DNA of 25,037 nucleotides from Methanobacterium sp. (GTDB lineage: Archaea; Methanobacteriota; Methanobacteria; Methanobacteriales; Methanobacteriaceae): NCBI GenBank assembly GCA_015661405.1, contig JACWMK010000030.1:1-25037 (forward strand). Direction: 5' to 3'. The notes beneath the pieces were generated by a model that worked only from the letters and a program-made list of their open reading frames with translations, was not told the origin of the DNA and did no database searches. Shown one piece after another: positions 23,155 to 25,037 of the stretch (within the stretch, counting starts at the first letter, position 1; each line of letters starts with the position of its first letter). A program made the position numbers and the translations under genes.

Positions 23155-23817
23155 CTATATTATCTGCTCTTTCATTATTTCTACACCTGTTGAAGTACCA
23201 ATTCTAGTTGCACCTGCATCTATCATTGCAATGGCTGTTTTAAGGTCTCTTATACCTCCTGCTGCTTTAATACCCATTTTTGCCCCGACTGTTTTCCGCA
23301 TGAGAGACACGTCTTTTATGGTGGCGCCGGATAATCCTCCAAATCCGGTTGAAGTTTTTACAAAATCTACACCAGCTTTTTTAGCTATTAAACAAGCATT
23401 CACTTTTTCTGCATCAGTTAAAAGAGCGGTTTCTAATATCACTTTGACAATTCTACCACTTGCAGACTCCACCACACCTTGAATATCCTCTTTAACCAGT
23501 TCATCACGTTTAGATTTTAATCCACCTATATTCATAACCATATCAATCTCATCAGCTCCTTTAGAAACTACTTCCATAGTCTCAAAAGCTTTGGTTTTAG
23601 GTGTTTGAATACCTAGGGGAAATCCAACTACCGCACATACCTTCACATCTGAATATTTTAATAGTTTCCATGTTAGTACAACATTAGTGGGGGTTACACA
23701 GGCGCTGGCGAAATTGTATTGTAAAGCCTCACTACACAGCTTTTTTATGTCATCTTCTGTAGCATCACTCTTCACATTGGTTTGATCAATCATTTGAGCT
23801 AATTCTTCCAATATCAT
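23155..23817 (-). CDS. deoC: deoxyribose-phosphate aldolase
   Basis: DeoC splits 2-deoxyribose 5-phosphate into acetaldehyde and glyceraldehyde 3-phosphate, and in archaea links nucleoside and pentose metabolism. The 220-residue TIM-barrel protein shows the Schiff-base lysine in VKTSTGFGG (K154), the acid/base aspartate in EIDMVMNIG (D92), and the second lysine in IKAAGGIRD (K184). Length is typical of archaeal members. The start ATG is 11 bases after the elp3 stop, so it lies in the same transcript; the end of elp3 holds TTAGGAGT, which supplies its ribosome site. Confidence 0.96.
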   Translation of the reverse strand: MILEELAQMIDQTNVKSDATEDDIKKLCSEALQYNFASACVTPTNVVLTWKLLKYSDVKVCAVVGFPLGIQTPKTKAFETMEVVSKGADEIDMVMNIGGLKSKRDELVKEDIQGVVESASGRIVKVILETALLTDAEKVNACLIAKKAGVDFVKTSTGFGGLSGATIKDVSLMRKTVGAKMGIKAAGGIRDLKTAIAMIDAGATRIGTSTGVEIMKEQII

Positions 23818-23828
23818 ATATTCAACTC

Positions 23829-25037
23829 CTAAATTAATTTAGACATATAAGGACCTTCCTTTTCATATCCGAATTTCCGATAATAATTTCTTGCTCCTAC
23901 TCCACTAGTTATGAGTATCTTCTTTTTATCGTAAACTTCAGAGGCTATTTTCTCTGCCTGTGACAGAAGATTATCTCCGTATCCTCGATGTTGCCATGAT
24001 CCATCTCTTTTACTGCCTAATGGTACCATGGAACCATAAACATGTAATTCTCTTATCATGGCTGTTTTATCATCCACTTCACTACGATGTGCATTATCTG
24101 AGGGTATTCTAAGCCTTATAAATCCAATCATAATATCCGAGTTAACATCCTCGTAGGATAAGAATATTTCCTTACCCTGCCCTGCATGATATTCCTCTTT
24201 TAAAAGTTTAATATGATCTAATTCAGGTGTTAATCCACTTAATGCTTGATGACCTACTTCACGACAACGTATGCATTGACAATTTATATTCTCTTCATGA
24301 AGACGTTGATAAACTAATTCACCCAGATTAGATTTTTTTACTCCAGCCACTATTAAGGGTGAGGGAATGTCTCGTTGGATGCGCATGGTGCGCACCCACT
24401 TGGGTAGGAATTTTTTAATTTTAACTATGAGATCTACAGCTTCCTCAGTAGTGTATGGTTGATAGTCACCTTTCTGCCATAATTCATATAATTTAGATCC
24501 TTCAATAACGAGGCAGGGATATATTTTCAGCATATCAGGTTTAAATTTTTCATCGGAGAATATTCGTTTAAATATTCTCAGGTCCCTTTTTTGATCTGAA
24601 AATAAGCCTGGCATAAGATGCATTGCTACCTTAATCCCGGAATCTCTTAGAATACGAGTAGATTCCACTACATCTTCTACTCTGTGACCTCTTTCAATGC
24701 GTTTGTATATAAAATTGTAGATGGTTTGAACACCTAATTCAACCCGGGTGCCCCCCATCTGCAGTATACGATCTATATCCTGAGTTTTAGAGTAATCTGG
24801 ACGTGTTTCAAATGTCATGCCCACACATCTGACCGGGGATGATTCATTAAATTTCTGCACATCCTCAAGATACTTAAAGTCATCAGGATGTAATTTAATA
24901 TTACTCTGTGAAACATTGTATCGACTTTTTATTCCAAAATCATTCATAGCTTGAATGCATTTAGTTACAAACCATTCTTGGTAACATAAAAAGTTTGAGG
25001 GAAATGTACCACCCATAATTATTAATTCTACTTTATC
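23829..25037 (-). CDS. elp3: Elp3 tRNA U34 carboxymethyl synthase, 3' part
   Basis: The frame is open to the right edge (KVELIIMGGTFPSNF), so about 402 C-terminal residues are visible and the N-terminal radical SAM cysteines lie outside. The visible part has the end of the radical SAM domain (TFETRPDY, RVELGVQTIYN), the cysteine motif NCQCIRCREVG, and a C-terminal GNAT acetyltransferase domain (GFIRLRIPS, HVYGSMVPLG, HRGYGDNLL). Archaeal Elp3 works alone, without the other Elongator subunits, to form 5-carboxymethyluridine at the tRNA wobble base. It precedes deoC by 11 bases. Identity is secure. Confidence 0.95.
   Translation of the reverse strand, partial: DKVELIIMGGTFPSNFLCYQEWFVTKCIQAMNDFGIKSRYNVSQSNIKLHPDDFKYLEDVQKFNESSPVRCVGMTFETRPDYSKTQDIDRILQMGGTRVELGVQTIYNFIYKRIERGHRVEDVVESTRILRDSGIKVAMHLMPGLFSDQKRDLRIFKRIFSDEKFKPDMLKIYPCLVIEGSKLYELWQKGDYQPYTTEEAVDLIVKIKKFLPKWVRTMRIQRDIPSPLIVAGVKKSNLGELVYQRLHEENINCQCIRCREVGHQALSGLTPELDHIKLLKEEYHAGQGKEIFLSYEDVNSDIMIGFIRLRIPSDNAHRSEVDDKTAMIRELHVYGSMVPLGSKRDGSWQHRGYGDNLLSQAEKIASEVYDKKKILITSGVGARNYYRKFGYEKEGPYMSKLI

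Overview
The window looks like chromosome of a methanogenic archaeon of the order Methanobacteriales (Methanobrevibacter/Methanobacterium type). The support is a 68-residue archaeal histone, enzymes for methanopterin (beta-RFAP synthase), coenzyme F420 (CofH) and probably coenzyme B (a homoaconitase-like small subunit), the relic of an MtrA methyltransferase subunit, an archaeal Elp3 and a tetraether-synthase-like radical SAM protein. DNA is very AT-rich, intergenic spaces are full of A/T homopolymers, several TATA boxes resemble TTTATATA and some ribosome sites are a clear GGAGGTGA. Genus is inference; no species call is possible.

Layout. 1-5400 (+): 3' end of a Tes/MJ0619-like radical SAM gene, mptG, a HacB/LeuD-type swivel subunit, an overlapping HVO_0476-type zinc-finger gene and pcm pair, and a tRNA methylthiotransferase. 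5500-7200: two paralogous zinc-ribbon membrane proteins, the first broken by a frameshift with its tail still readable downstream, then a small zinc-ribbon protein on the minus strand. 7313-7465 (-): tandem tRNA-Phe(GAA) and tRNA-Val(GAC). 7793-9181 (+): a GerW/YtfJ-family protein, a DUF2953 (YtfI-like) membrane protein, and a short protein that looks like a stripped-down GerW. 9417-10892: histone (-) with a hairpin/T-tract terminator, divergent from cofH (+). 10961-13472 (+): a coiled-coil protein, a DUF2115 protein, an orphan HicB, a frameshifted mtrA-like relic and an ATC-hydrolase-family protein. 13578-15600 (-): a MoxR ATPase and VWA protein pair.

16055-22245 (-) is sparser and looks eroded: DUF2284 protein, orphan FtsX/MacB-type permease, a broken TetR gene joined to the tail of a membrane protein, a flavodoxin-fold protein, a ferredoxin-nitroreductase, and an intact TetR regulator whose likely operator overlaps its own TATA box. 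22369-25037 (-): cyclophilin-like protein, 2TM-domain protein, deoC, and the 3' part of elp3.

The core-metabolism genes fit the methanogen lifestyle (C1 carrier, deazaflavin and coenzyme B cofactors, tRNA modification at positions 34 and 37). The accessory signal is threefold: an archaeal version of the Bacillus ytfI-ytfJ pair with an extra mini-GerW; several genes caught in decay (zinc-ribbon membrane protein, mtrA-like, TetR/membrane protein chimera); and symmetric repeats around the TetR and nitroreductase promoters. No CRISPR array, insertion sequence or prophage gene was seen.
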